From assembly GCA_018398585.1 (NCBI GenBank), contig JAGTTD010000014.1:20893387-20957386 (forward strand): 64,000 bases of DNA, in the 5' to 3' direction. The first letter of the stretch is position 1. Every line of letters begins with the position of its first letter. Of the stretch, positions 22,571-33,421 are shown one piece after another. Below the pieces are notes generated by a model that was not told the origin of the DNA, did no database searches, and worked only from the letters and a program-made list of their open reading frames with translations. The position numbers were made by a program, and so were the translations under genes. The DNA is from Simmondsia chinensis. Its lineage: Eukaryota > Streptophyta > Magnoliopsida > Caryophyllales > Simmondsiaceae.

Positions 22571-23059
22571 TGTTACACTCGGGCTTAAACCTCGAATGTA
22601 AACTAATACAATTTTGGATAGGTTGAGAATATAAGATGAGAAAGAAGGAAAATTAAGATGAGAAAGTAGAGTTTAGAGTTAGATGAGAGAAAGAAGGGAA
22701 AGGAGATGAGAAAGAGAAGTAAAATCCCAATTGAGATTAATATTTCAGATATTTCATTGATTACCCTTGATTATTACAGCTGAACACTGATTATAGCAAG
22801 CTAAACAAGTAAATGCAATGTACCTAAACAATCCTTAGAACAATCTAGAATGTAAACTACTAACTAATATTCAATTTATTAATATTGGCCCCAAAACGCA
22901 GCCCTTAACAGCAACTAACAGCAGCAGTGAAGCATGAGCAGCAGCAGCGCAGCAGAACAGCAGCACCTGTAACAGATTTAACTGATTTTTAAGGCCTTAC
23001 TGAATTTTCCCGCCAAAAGCCAAATTTGGACTCAAGCCTCGGGTTTTCGATTTGTAACA
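22571..23059 (-). repeat. 5' LTR of element B
   Basis: 489 bp, TGTTACACTC to TTTGTAACA on the plus strand. The right copy of the ACTTG duplication follows at 23060-23064. Confidence 0.92.
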
Positions 23060-23064
23060 ACTTG

Positions 23065-24490
23065 CACCTCGGTTGGCCTAACCTGCGCATCCATTTGGGC
23101 CTCTGTGTGCACCTGTGCCTCGACCCTCCTGGCATATGCACCCTCCTGAACCTTTGCGGGTACCCGTACCTTAGTCCCCTGTGTCAACGCACCTATCTGG
23201 ACCTCCGTGAGTCCTTGCGCCTTGGTCCCATGAGACTGTGAACCCGGTGTGCTGTCATGCACAGCACTGCGCCTGTCTCCCCTGACATGTGCATCACCTT
23301 TAGCAGCCTTGTGCACCCCCTTGGACATGGGTCCAAGGATACGTATGGCCTCCATGCTTGTGCCTTTAGCTTCATGGTCCTGGGTAGCCACCAGCGCGAT
23401 CAGGGCCTTGCTCTTATGGCACTCCCTGACATAGTGAGGACCCTCAATAGTCCCAGGACTTGGCCTTACCCTGCTTGTCTTCGTGTTGCTCGCCCTTATC
23501 TTTATGTGTGAAGAATTTGTGAGACTGGTCTCCCCCACCCTTCCCCTTATTCCCCTTTGTGTCTTTCTTGTTTTAAAAGTCCTTCTATTCAATCAAGTCC
23601 TCCGCTTCAGCAATGGCACCCGAAAGGTCTTGGACTCCCCTCATTTCAACTCCACTTCGGCCCATGATTGCAAGCCATCCATGAAGTGGAAAAGTCGGAT
23701 AGTCTCGGGCAAATCGAGAACTTCAAGCATAAGGGATTGGAACTCGATGACATAGTGCTGTATGAATCCGGTGCTCTTCAAACCATGAAGCCTCTTCATA
23801 GCTTAGTCCTCTACATTCTCAGGAAAGAATTTCCTCTTATTATCGTTGACAAACTCCTCCCATGTATGCATGGTGCAAACCCCCTTGGCTATGTCCCCAT
23901 GGCCCTTTCTCCACTAAAGCGTGGCATCTCCCTCCAAATACATGGTAGCTGTACTGATTTTGGAAGCCTCATCAGTGATCCGAAGTGCCTTAAAGTACTG
24001 TTCGAGGTCCATAAGAAGTTGTCAACCTCCTTTGCGTTGCGCTTTCCCCCTAACCTAGGCGGATCCGGTTCCTTGACCTATGACACGCCCCCAGTGCCAC
24101 CAAAGCCAAAGCCTCGTGCGAGTGCGGTCCTGCACAACATAGTGTCAACCTTTAGGATGTTAAGCTCCTCCCTAAGCTAGAACATGAAATTTGTTAGCTT
24201 GTCAAGATGGTCCTCCACCGTAGCCTTGAAAACATTGACAGCCTCGAGGATCTTGTCCTCTACCCCTGTAACATTCTCCTCTAAAATCTTTAGTGTATCC
24301 AGCTACTCATGGACCTCCCCCATGGCTAACTCTAATCTCAGAAACTGTGCTCCAGGCTGGTAAGGGCCTCTCGTGGAATGGACAGGTCCTTAGTCATGTT
24401 GGATTTCTTTGCACGAGTCTCGGGTCTCCCCCTTTGTGGCTCCTTCGTAACTTATGATGTACTCACATTTCCTTCTTCCATTACAACCCT
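23065..24490 (-). pseudogene. Element A gag
   Basis: Right to left, frames show HYVIEFQSLMLEVLDLPE, FHFMDGLQSWAEVEM and LSGAIAEAEDLIE. These match the chromovirus capsid pattern (Y.xEF..LML.I.D..E...FxFMdGL..WA). Toward 23400 a degenerate knuckle reads GPHYVRECHKSKALIALVA (family C..CDGPHR.R.CP.R.ALNAL). A 186-codon basic, repeat-like tail (23032-23592) follows. Stops and frame changes are frequent. The coding order continues into the protease at 19.8 kb, across the inserted element B. Confidence 0.75.
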
Positions 24491-24509
24491 TCCAATCACA
24501 CACAAAACA

Positions 24510-24522
24510 GGCTCTGATACCA
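24510..24522 (-). other. Primer binding site of element A
   Basis: The minus strand reads TGGTATCAGAGCC (tRNA-iMet type), a few bases inside the LTR. Confidence 0.85.
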
Positions 24523-24527
24523 CGCTT

Positions 24528-25024
24528 CTGGGATGACACTTGAACCTAGTCACGGCCAACATTGCCACTAAACTTCACCTGAAAGTCCCTCGTTAAGTCC
24601 GGTCCCAAAACTGCAAAGTCACCCGATACAAATTCAAGACAACGAAAGCGTTTTTACTATTGGAAGAAAGGAAAAAAGCAAGAATTCACGGTTAGATCAA
24701 GAGAGAATGAGAGAGAGTATTTTAGTGATGATTGAGCAAATGCCCATCCAACTCTATTTATAAGCAAAATGTAAGTACATGAACCGTGACTCTTCACATC
24801 AAGAAGCTTCTAGAACTACAATGAATTACATTGCTCTTCCCACTACTCCTACTTCAAACCGTGCATTTACTAGCCCATGCCAAAGGTCACGGCTAAACTA
24901 CCTTGTAGGCTATTCTAGATCCGTCTAGATCTTTCTAGACTACTCTAGATTACAGTAGTACATTGAAGATAAAAATACAAGATAAATAAAGTTAAAGTAC
25001 TACTAAAATAAGTAGTGGGTGACA
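24528..25024 (-). repeat. 5' LTR of element A
   Basis: On the minus strand it starts TGTCACCCACTACTT at 25024 and ends near 24528, just before a GAAGCG spacer and the primer site. A TATA box (TATAAATA, plus strand 24754-24761) and a CTCTCTCATTCTCTC leader follow in element orientation. No second LTR is in the window. Confidence 0.7.
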
Positions 25025-25044
25025 ATTGGGTAGAAATCATATTG

Positions 25045-26150
25045 CTTGAACATCCGTACGGACCACTGTAATGCTTTGTTTTAATTAAACAGTCGGATTC
25101 CACTTGTTCATACTAGTTCTAAGTCAATTGTTTGACGCTCGGGGAAGGCTCCCGAGGGAGCCATTCCAAGTTAGACCCTGAGCCGGCATGCGGCAGCCCA
25201 CTCTCGCTGTGGGAGCAACTCGAGCAGTCCACCGATAACCGATAGGGTCTGGATTGGGACCCCCATGCCCAGCTTTTAGAGGTAATCCTTTTCCCAAAGT
25301 TACAGATCCATTTTACTAACTTCCCTTGCCTACAACGCTCCATCGACCAGAGGTTATTCACTTTGGAGACCTGATGCGGTTATGAGTATGACAAGGCGTG
25401 GTCAACAAATTGACCTCCGGACTTTCAAGGGCCATCGAGGGCGCATTGGACACCACGTGATGTGCGATGCTTAGGCTTTTAATCAGAAAAGACAACGCTT
25501 CACGAGGCCATCGCCACAACATTGCCATCAACCGCCACGCCTCGATTTCGAAATTTTAACCCGATGCTCTTTTGAAGCTCACGTGGAACTTGCTATTGGA
25601 TGGGCCTCCCTCTTCTATTAGGATTGACTAACCAATATGCAAGTGCCATTCACATGGAACCTTTCCCCCTCTTCATCCTTCAAAGTTGTCATTTGAATAT
25701 TTGCTACTTCCACCATGATTTGCACTGATGGCCGTGCCCCCATGGCTCGGGCCCTAAGTTTTCCAACATCCGCCATGCCCTCCTACTCAGTAGGGCATGG
25801 CACTTGCCTCAACTGCTGGGAGTAGGTCACGCACTTTAGTGTCATCAATTTTGGGGGCTAGTTGATTCGGCAGGTGAGTTGTTACACACTCCTTTGCGGA
25901 TTTCGACTTCCATGACCACCGTCCTGCTGTCTTAATCGACTAACACCCTTTGTGGGATCAAGTTCAGCGCCCAGTTGGGCACCATAACCCTGCTTTCAGT
26001 TCATCCCGCATCGCGGATTTTAGTTCATAATGCGGCTCAATGAAGTAGCTGCACCATCCTACCTATTTAATGTTTGAGAATAGGTTGAGGGCATTGCACC
26101 CCTAATGCCTCTAATCATTGGCATTACCAGATAGAACTAGCGTATGAGCG

Positions 26151-26181
<31 letters not shown>

Positions 26182-27070
26182 TCAGCAACTAGACGGTTCG
26201 ATTAGTCTTTCGCCTCTACACCCAAGTCAGACAAACGAATTGCATGTCAGTATCGCTTCAGGTTTCAACAAGAGTTTCCTCTAGCTTCGCCCCGCTTAGG
26301 CATAAATCACCATCTTTTAGGTCCCCACAGGTATGCTCTCACTCAAACCCTTTTTTGAAGATCAATGTCAGTTGGCGGTGCAGCCCATAGGGGCAGCCTG
26401 CCAAAAAAGCTTCCTAGCGCCATATGAGTTTACTAACTCATTGTTTTGTACACATGTCAGACTCCTTGGTCCGCGTTTCAAAATGGGCCGAATGGAGGGC
26501 CCGCAGCTTGACGCCTGGAGCAAGCAGGTGCCAACAACTTCAACTGCAGTCACCCTCCCTATCCACGTCAGTCCATGCCCCAAGCTGATCAGTGAATCGA
26601 CTTGTAGCCGTTCCGCATCTGATCGTGGCACATCGCCAGCCCCCATCTGCTTTCATCCCAATAATTCCGAGCACTCTTGACTCTCTTTTCAAAGGCCTTT
26701 TCATCTTTCCCTCGCGATATTTATTCACCATCAGTCACCACCTGTATTTAGCCTTGGACAAAATTTACCGCCCACTTGGGGCTACTTTCCAAATCAACTC
26801 GACTCACCGACAGCGCCTCATGGTGCGACTGGGTCCAAGCACGAAGGGACTCTCACCCTCTCTGGCACCCCTTTCTAGGGGACTTGGGCCCAGTCTTTTG
26901 ACGGAGGACACTTCTCAAGGCTACAAATCGATCAGCAAGGCCTCCTGATTCTAAAGCTGGGCACTTCTCAGTTCACTCGCCTTTTCTTAGGGAATCTTCA
27001 TTAGTTTCTTTTCCTCGGCTTATTGATATGCTTAAGCTTAGCGGGTAGCCCCCACTTTACCTAGTGTCGC
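25045..27070 (-). rRNA. 26S rRNA pseudogene, 5' part
   Basis: The complement of the plus strand reads as plant large-subunit rRNA from its 5' end (27018-27070: ATTGATATGCTTAAGC / GCGGGTAGCC). Recognisable conserved blocks include TGTCAGACTCCTTGGTCCG (26455), GAGTTTCCTCTAGCTTCGCC, ATCCTGAGGGAAACTTCGG (26157), CGATTAGTCTTTCGCC, GATTCGGCAGGTGAGTTGTT (25864) and CCTTCAAAGTT.TCATTTGAA. They appear in gene order. About 2.0 kb of the ~3.4-kb gene is present, and the 3' part is missing where element A begins. Substitutions, many C-to-T or G-to-A, and small indels throughout show a nonfunctional copy. Open frames here are chance products. Confidence 0.93.
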
Positions 27071-27298
27071 AACTATTGGTGATGCCACAGGGACACTGCT
27101 AGGTCGTGCAAGCTCCCTTCCGCGGCCCGCTTGCGAGGCGTGCTAAAAACCTTAGTCTCGGGCACTTTCCAACAACTAATACCTTGACACTTTCCACCAA
27201 GGGCTTCCTCTTTAGGTCGACTACGCCCGAGAAGCCTGAGAGGCCACTCTCCAACCCCGAGCCATGTGGTGGGCTTTCGGAGAGACAAAACGGGCGAA
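27071..27298 (-). other. ITS2 of the rDNA fragment
   Basis: The GC-rich stretch between the 26S 5' end and the surviving tip of the 5.8S 3' end has the length (about 230 bp) and position of a plant ITS2. The sequence alone was not matched to a species. Confidence 0.75.
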
Positions 27299-27315
27299 GG
27301 CTAAGCAGACATGCC
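27299..27315 (-). rRNA. 5.8S rRNA, detached 3' tip
   Basis: GGCTAAGCAGACATGCC corresponds to the complement of the 5.8S 3' end (GCCCAGGCAGACGTGCC). It is separated from the rest of the gene (33011-33150) by element D. Its last five bases are the left copy of the target duplication. Confidence 0.75.
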
Positions 27316-27641
27316 TGTTATGATTCAAGAGAAATCTTGAATCATAATCCTAGGAGAAGAGAGTAAGAGATGAGGAAAAAGTGAAAGAGATGAGGAAATA
27401 GAGAGAATTAAAAGATGAGAGGGAGAAGTTATAAATTAATATTCAAGCATGCTTCAATACAAGCTAAAATCATCTGTTTATAGCCACTAGATATATTGCA
27501 AGAAGACTTATTGAGCTAACCGACTCAAGCCAGCCGCTAAACAAGACCAAGGATACCAACGTCAACTGACACTAACTGACTTTCCTTCCTAACAGCATAT
27601 TCAAAAGCAATTAGTAGATAAAACTATCAATGATCATAACA
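27316..27641 (-). repeat. 3' LTR of element D
   Basis: 326 bp, TGTTATGATTCAAG to GATCATAACA on the plus strand, near-identical in layout to 32683-33010. Confidence 0.9.
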
Positions 27642-27679
27642 TTTCCCTCCCCTTGTGAACATTCTTGTCCTGAAAAGTG

Positions 27680-28023
27680 GAGGTGGGAAATTGACTATGA
27701 ATGAATTTAAGATCCTGCCAAGTAGACTGCTGCTACTCCAAATTGGCCCATTGAATTAGTGCTTCTGTCGAACCGGAGGAATGCTGTCTTTTATCAAGAA
27801 TAGCTAATGGTGCCTGCAGAATCATGCCATTGCTTGCTATAGTTGGAGGATCCGGTGTACTGTTTCTCCCTTCCTTTACTTGCTTCTTCAACAGTGAGAC
27901 ATGAAAATCCGGATGAACGAAACAGTCAAGTGGCAACTCCAGCTTGTAAGAAACTACTCCAATGCACTGCAAGACTTTGTACGGCCCAAAGTATCGTGCT
28001 GAAAGCTTGATATTTTGCCTCAC
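27680..28023 (-). pseudogene. Element D integrase C-terminus with chromodomain-like tail
   Basis: The frame at 27733-28023 reads IKLSARYFGPYKVLQCIGVVSYKLELP, HPDFHVSLLKKQV, and later EALIQWANLE. After a stop it continues with STWQDLKFI..QFP. The GPY motif and the VLIQW..L...TWED..F pattern are typical of chromovirus integrase tails and the degenerate chromodomain after them. Confidence 0.75.
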
Positions 28024-28268
28024 AGCTACTAAATTTTGCTTGCAAGGCTACAAACATAATCACTAGATTAAAAGATTTGACAATTCTACATTGGTTAGCT
28101 AAGAATTTCATGCGTGATTGTGCTATGTGTATAGCTGGTCCTTGAGCAGCAACATCAATTGCTTTCGTTGCTCAAGTAAATCAGTAACTCCAGGTACAAT
28201 GGACACTACTCCTCACGGCCCAATTGGTGAAGGTGGATCATAACCGTACATTTCTCTGAATGGAGAAT

Positions 28269-29030
28269 CTAGAGAGCAGTATGGGCACGAGTGTTATACC
28301 GGAACTCTTTTAAAGATGACCAACCAAACCAGTGCTTGGGATTGGTGAAAGTCATCATCCTTAAGAACTGCTCCACACATTGGTTCACACGTTCTGTTTG
28401 TCCATCCATTTGTGGATGGTAAGATGAACTCATGGAAAGAGTTGTTCCTAACAGCCTAAACAACTCAGTCCAGAAATTGCTTATGAAAAGCTTGTCCCTG
28501 TCAGATACAATAGTCTAGGGCAGACCATGGAGTCTGTATATCTGATCCAAGAACAACCTCGCCAACTTAGCAGCAGTGATAGGATGAGATAACCCAATGA
28601 AATGCCCAAACTTGGTGAAACTATCAGCAACAACCTAAATTACCTCCTTCCCTTCAAATTTTGGAAGACCTTCTATGAAGTCCATACTGATATGCTGCCA
28701 TGGCCTCTCAGGAATGTCTAAGGGTTGGAGAAGTCCTTGGTATGGAATGTGCTCACTCTTAACCTACTGGTGCACTTTACAATTCTGCACACATTGAGTT
28801 ACTTCATTCTTCATCCCTAGCCAACAAAAGTACTACGTCAGTCTTTGATATGTAGCCTCTATTCCAGAATGACTACCCTAGGCAGAGGAGTGAAAGGCTG
28901 TGGTGACTTGCTTCCTTAATCCTGCACCGATTCTCGCATAAACCTTCCCCTTAATTCTTATCAAACCATTGCTCACAGTCACTTAAGTAGCAGAACAGGA
29001 CTTAGGCTTAACACTCGCTGCTGTAATATA
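28269..29030 (-). pseudogene. Element D integrase core
   Basis: Right to left the region decodes to the H2C2 zinc finger (C..C near 28780), [22 protein letters not shown]-like sequence and LSMSSSYHPQMDGQTERVNQ, the conserved block with the third catalytic residue (Glu). In-frame stops occur at several points (for example about 28515, 28636 and 28766). Integrase would insert the cDNA; this copy is dead. Confidence 0.75.
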
Positions 29031-29033
29031 CTC

Positions 29034-30248
29034 TTAAGCTAAGGGATCATTCTCATATGTTTGCACAACTTCCTCCAACCAGTTAGGCAATGTGATAGTA
29101 ATCGCACTGCAACTAGACAAGCTAACACCTTCCTTGCTCTGGGAAAGAGCATCGGCAGCTACATTTTGCCTTCCACTTCTAAAAACAATAGAGTAATCGA
29201 GGCCTAGCACCTTAAGAAGGCCCTTCTTCTGCACTCTAGTAGTTATCTTTTGCTCTAATTGGTGCTTAAGACTTTGATGATCAGTCTTAATAATGAAGTG
29301 GTGGCCCTCCAAGTAATGTCTCCACCTCTAGACAGCAAGCAGAATGGCAAGGTATTCCTTCTCATAAATTGATAAAGCCATGTTCCTTGCATTCAAAGCT
29401 TGACCCAAGTATGCAATGGGCCTTCCAGCTTGGGACAAAACTGCTCCCACTCCAAATCCACTTGCATCAGTCTCCAATTCAAAAGGACGAGTGAAATCTG
29501 GCATTGCTAAGACTGGAGCAGAGCATAAGGCAGCTTTGAGATGAAGGAAAGCTTCTTGAGCCAAATCATTCCACCCAAATGCATCTTTCTTAAGAAGATC
29601 GATGAGAAGTTTAGCCATTAAACTATAGCCTACAATGAATTTGCGGTAGTAACCAGTTAACCCTAGGAAACCCCTTAACTGCTTGATGGTAACTAGAGCA
29701 GGCCAATCTTGCATTGGTTGTGTCTTGCTAGGATCGGTGGGTACCCCATCCTTGGATATAATATGACCCAGATAATCCACTCTGGAAGCAGCAAAAGTGC
29801 AATTAGATTGTTTAGCGTTCAACCCGTGAAGTCTCATCAGTTCCAACACCAACCGCAGATGCTCCCCATGCTTCTCCATACATGTGCTATAAACCAATAT
29901 GTCATCAAAGAAAACCAGCATAAATTTCCGGAAGCAAGCGTTGAAAACATCATTCATCGAAGCTTGAAATGTGGCTAGGGCGTTAGTAAGTCCAAATGGC
30001 ATCACCACAAACTCGAAATGTCCATGGTGAGTGTGGAAAGCAGTTTTGTAGATATCTTCCTCCTTTACTCTAACTTGATGGTACCCTTGTCTAAAGTCCA
30101 ATTTGGAGCAACAACTGGATCCATGAAGCTCATCATGTAGATCATCTATGACCGGAATTAGAAATTTATCCTTAATTGTAAGGGAATTGAGATATCTATA
30201 ATCTATGCATATCTGAGAGCTCCGATCCTTCTTCTTCAACAAGATCAC
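29034..30248 (-). pseudogene. Element D reverse transcriptase and RNase H
   Basis: A 306-codon frame holds [47 protein letters not shown], catalytic LVFFDDILVYS, and GFLGLTGYYRKFI. It runs into RNase H (PVLAMPDFTRPFELETDASGFGVGAVL, IYEKEYLAILLAV). After one stop the same frame goes on at 29034-29312 with HHFIIKTDHQSLKHQLEQ and NVAADALSQ. RT and RNase H are near complete with their catalytic residues visible. Protease lies upstream in the same frame. Confidence 0.88.
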
Positions 30249-30407
30249 TGGTGAGGCAAATGGACTATGACTTTGTCGAATGAAATGAGTCTTTAACAGA
30301 TCCTTAACCTACCTTTCTATCTCATTTTTCTAAGCGTGAACATACCTGTAAGGTCTGAAACCTTGAGGCTGAGCATCCTTCTTCAGGGGTATGGAATGGT
30401 CCAACAC

Positions 30408-30947
30408 TCATTTTGGAGGCAAAGTAGTAGCAAGATCAAACACATCTTGGTACTCCTGCAACAGCTCTCTCAATTTTTGTTGCAAGTGCTCAGGCTCTTC
30501 ATCAGTAGCAGCAGCCTTGATTGAGCATAAGTGCCCAATCCACTGATAAGCATGCTTCTTTATTACTCCCTTCAACTTCTTACCTTTCATAAGTTGCAAT
30601 TGGCCCTGCTTCCTTATGTCTTGAAGCATAATCCGATGTCCATTTCTTTCAAATGACACTGTAAGCTCAGAAAAATCAAACACACTGGGACTCGGGGTCT
30701 TCATCCAATCCACCCCTAAGACCATATCACATCCACCTAACCTCAACACACGAAAGTCATAAGCGAAGCTATGCTTTTGCATCAACTAAGAAAAACTTTT
30801 GCACTTGATCAAAGTTAGAATAGAGTTTCCATCTATCACTGTTGCTGTCAAGGGATGAGTCTTTATCATCTCATTACCCAGTGCTCTAACTATCTTTGGG
30901 TTTATAAAGCTGTATGTACTGCCACTATCTACCAGCATCAAAATATA
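30408..30947 (-). pseudogene. Element D protease
   Basis: At about 30925 the minus strand reads LVDSGSTYSFINPK, the D-S-G protease active site. Then VIDGNSILT, and after a stop [18 protein letters not shown]. The frame continues to LATTLPPK, the linker before RT. The order gag-protease-RT matches other gypsy elements in this window. Confidence 0.8.
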
Positions 30948-31979
30948 TTACTTCCCCACTTCACCGTGAATCCTGATGGTGTTGTGATGTCCCCCGCCAG
31001 TTAAGGCCTGTACTGAAATTTCCAACTCATCCTCCCCTGGTACAATCAATTCTTCAGAAGTTTCATCCTCTGGTTCATCAAAAACATCCCCTTCTTCTAG
31101 GTTGTCCTCACCTTCCACTCCTACAGCAGCCATGAGAAACTTTGGATTGCACTTATGTCCAAAGAAGTACTTTTGATTACATTTGTAGCGTAAACATTTT
31201 GGTTTCTTCGCAACTAAACTGGTGTTCCTCCTAGAAATTGCACTAAATCGTTTTATAACCTGGTCTGGGGAGCTCACAAGTGTGTTTTCAAACAACCGGG
31301 CCTTGGAGTGCGCCTGTGACAATGCAGTTGGTTCCAATGCCTTCACCTGATTCTTAATTCTCAGCTTTAAGCCACTGGGAAAGCTTGATACATAATAGGA
31401 CTCTGCTGTGTAACGGTAGGCAATTAGCAATCTTGCTCGAAGGTTCTCAAATCTTTTCATGTATTCTTTTACTGTAGTTGTCTGGGTGACCTTATTGAAG
31501 TGATCTACAATGTCAGCTATATCTTCATCACCATATCGATCACAACATTCCTTGACAAATTTTGTCCAAGTTATCGAGTGCCTGCTCCTCATCAAGCCAA
31601 AGTACTAAGCCTCCTGATCTCCTCTAAAATATACTGCAGCTATATCTACCTTTTCTACCTCAGCTATTCGATAAAATTGGAAATATTTCTCACACCTCCT
31701 TATCCATGATTGAGGATGAGTTCCATCAAATGTGTCCCTATCAATTCGAGGCTCTCTGTATGTAGATGCGTGATTAGCACCAGCAAAATCATCACTGATG
31801 GCAGAGGATTGAGGATTAGGAGTAGTGTTAAGTTGGCTGGCAGGAAGCAAAATGGAATCAGAAGCTCGCCTTTCTATTGGGATGGACTCTATGAGAAACT
31901 TGTAAACACAAGTTTTGAGTTTGTGTAATAACAACACCTTGTCTAGCCAACAATTGCTGCATCTCATTAACTTGCCCAC
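30948..31979 (-). pseudogene. Element D gag
   Basis: Two pieces of one frame (31605-31979, 30948-31595) split by a stop show the capsid core: REPRIDRDTFDGTHPQSWI, KYFQFYRIAEVEKVDIAA, CCDRYGDEDIADIVDHFNKV and YYVSSFPSGLKLRIKNQV. A knuckle follows with one altered ligand region (CLRYKCNQKYFFGHKC), then an acidic linker and TIRIHGEVGK leading into protease. N-terminal gag upstream (about 31980-32170) is more decayed. Confidence 0.83.
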
Positions 31980-32667
31980 TCAAGGCTTTGGCGATTCTGT
32001 TGTATAGAAACAAATAAGTTGTTCATCTGCCTAGACATATTCGCGATTAGTTGAGCTTAATCAGTAACTGGTACACTTCTAGCCTCTCCCTCCTCATTAG
32101 CTGCTGCTCCAGGAGCCAGAGCAGCTATTAGGAAGTAGCTCTAGCACGAGTAGTTACTCCACCTGGCATAGCTAACAACAAAACACACAAAAGAATGAGC
32201 TTGGGGAGTAGTGAGCTACAAATCAATTTGCGAAAAGCTAAGTTTTGCACTCAGCTGGATAAGGATCCTTGAGTACAGTAAAGATCAGCTCAATTCTGGC
32301 TTGATCTAGGATAGCCGCTAGCAATTGCTCCGCGAAACACTTCAGCCTCGTGATTGAATCCAATATTGATTGATTCAATATCAATTCTTCGCTAATCCCT
32401 CACAATTCAGCAAGATCAAGGCCGCGAGGCTTTATTGGAGCAAAGGCCTATGATAGCAGCACTAACAAGTAACAAGCTCTCAAGAACAAGTATCCACAAC
32501 AGAATTTTTGCACTTAGCCATATTAGATCCTACACTAGGATCAATGACAATTGTTAGCTCAAGATCGAATTGAATCTGCAAGCACTTGCTCTACACCAAT
32601 CCTTGGGCGAAGCTGGTATCGCAAGTGCCAAGAACACTGGATCAACTGTAAGGTATTAAGCCTTTAA

Positions 32668-32680
32668 GGCTCTGATATCA
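32668..32680 (-). other. Primer binding site of element D
   Basis: The minus strand reads TGATATCAGAGCC, one change from the tRNA-iMet site, two bases from the 5' LTR. Confidence 0.8.
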
Positions 32681-32682
32681 AA

Positions 32683-33010
32683 TGTTATGATTCAAGATAA
32701 ATCTTGAATCATAATCCTAGGAGAAGGGAGTAAGAGATGAGGAAGAAGTGAAAGAGATGAGAAAATAGAGGGAATTAGGAGATGAGAGGGAGAAGTTATC
32801 TATTATTAATCAACCATGCCTCAATACAAGCTAGAATCATCTGTTTATATCAACTAGATACATTCCAAGAAGACTTGTTGTGCTAAACGACTCAAGCCAG
32901 CAGCCATACAAGACCAAGGATCGACCAACCTCAACTGACCCTAAACGACTTTCCCGCCTAACAATATATTCAATAGCAATTACTAAATACAACTATCAAT
33001 GCTCATAAAA
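32683..33010 (-). repeat. 5' LTR of element D
   Basis: 328 bp, TGTTATGATTCAAG to GCTCATAAAA on the plus strand. The right end is mutated from ATAACA. Confidence 0.88.
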
Positions 33011-33150
33011 GTTCCCTCAGCCTAATGACTTCGGATGCTTCATGCGTTCAAAGATTCGACGATTCATGGGATTCTGCAATTCACCCTAATTATCACATTT
33101 CGCTATTCTTCCTCGATGGGAAAGTCGAGATATCCGTTCTTGGGACTGGT
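33011..33150 (-). rRNA. 5.8S rRNA pseudogene, main part
   Basis: The complement matches plant 5.8S rRNA nearly end to end. CATGCGTTCAAAGATTCGA, GGGATTCTGCAATTCACC, CACATTTCGCTA and GAGATATCCGTT are all present in order with scattered changes. The 3' tip is 5.7 kb away at 27299-27315 because element D is inserted. Confidence 0.93.
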
Positions 33151-33421
33151 TTTTCTAATAAGGAAGTCACGGCAACCATGCCTGGTCTTTCAAATCTGGA
33201 AAGCATGCTTACGTTCACATTACTTGGTGCGGTTCATGCCGGCGTTCAATTTTCACCCAGGCCGTGCCATAGCGCACGTCCCCTGCACCCATTGGGTGCC
33301 ATGAGCATTGCGGTAGAGGGAATGCCCGAGCAAGGGCTGTGAGCTGAGCTGCCAACGACACCCAACCCGCAGCGTATATATCAAAACATGCTGGCCGGTC
33401 ATTCTACTGTGCAAGTTTCGG
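33151..33421 (-). other. ITS1 of the rDNA fragment
   Basis: The 270 bp between the 5.8S 5' end and the 18S 3' end has the position and size of a plant ITS1. Short open frames across it are chance. Confidence 0.75.

Larger units (their letters stand above)
19826..23059 (-). mobile_element. Gag-protease-only Ty3/gypsy element B, inserted in element A
   Basis: It is complete, with LTRs of 490 and 489 bp, an iMet primer site, a polypurine tract (AAGGGGAAGGGA on the minus strand, next to 20316) and a perfect 5-bp target duplication ACTTG (19821-19825 and 23060-23064). The 2255-bp interior encodes only gag, a CCHC knuckle and protease, then jumps directly to the 3' terminal sequence before the polypurine tract. 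RT, RNase H and integrase are absent. Its gag-protease is closely related to element E's at 59.5-61.2 kb, but the LTRs are different. Confidence 0.9.
17985..25024 (-). mobile_element. Ty3/gypsy chromovirus-type element A, left-truncated and interrupted
   Basis: Reading right to left on the minus strand: 5' LTR (about 24528-25024), iMet primer site, gag, then a nested element (19826-23059), protease, RT and part of RNase H. The sequence ends near 17985 without integrase or 3' LTR. The gag-RT style (RRQLKDQLDAGFIRPSKA..FGAPILFQKK) is that of plant chromovirus lineages, though no chromodomain survives to prove it. Its 5' LTR abuts the 26S rDNA fragment at about 25025-25045. Confidence 0.8.
27316..33010 (-). 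mobile_element. Ty3/gypsy element D inserted in the 5.8S rRNA gene
   Basis: A complete but decayed minus-strand element: LTRs 27316-27641 and 32683-33010, primer site 32668-32680, polypurine tract AAGGGGAGGGAA next to the left LTR, and gag, protease, RT, RNase H, integrase and a chromodomain-like tail in order. The flanks ATGCC (27311-27315) and GTTCC (33011-33015) each differ from the 5.8S sequence GTGCC by one base, so they are best read as a mutated target duplication. Most of the polyprotein lies in one frame broken by stops. Confidence 0.9.

Noticed and set aside
23026..24180. Long plus-strand frames (up to 170 codons)
   Set aside because: They lie opposite the minus-strand gag of element A, whose motifs are recognisable; the plus frames match nothing.
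25119..27366. Open frames up to 118 codons over the 26S/ITS2 region on both strands
   Set aside because: They overlap conserved rRNA sequence and show no protein family; they are chance frames in rDNA.
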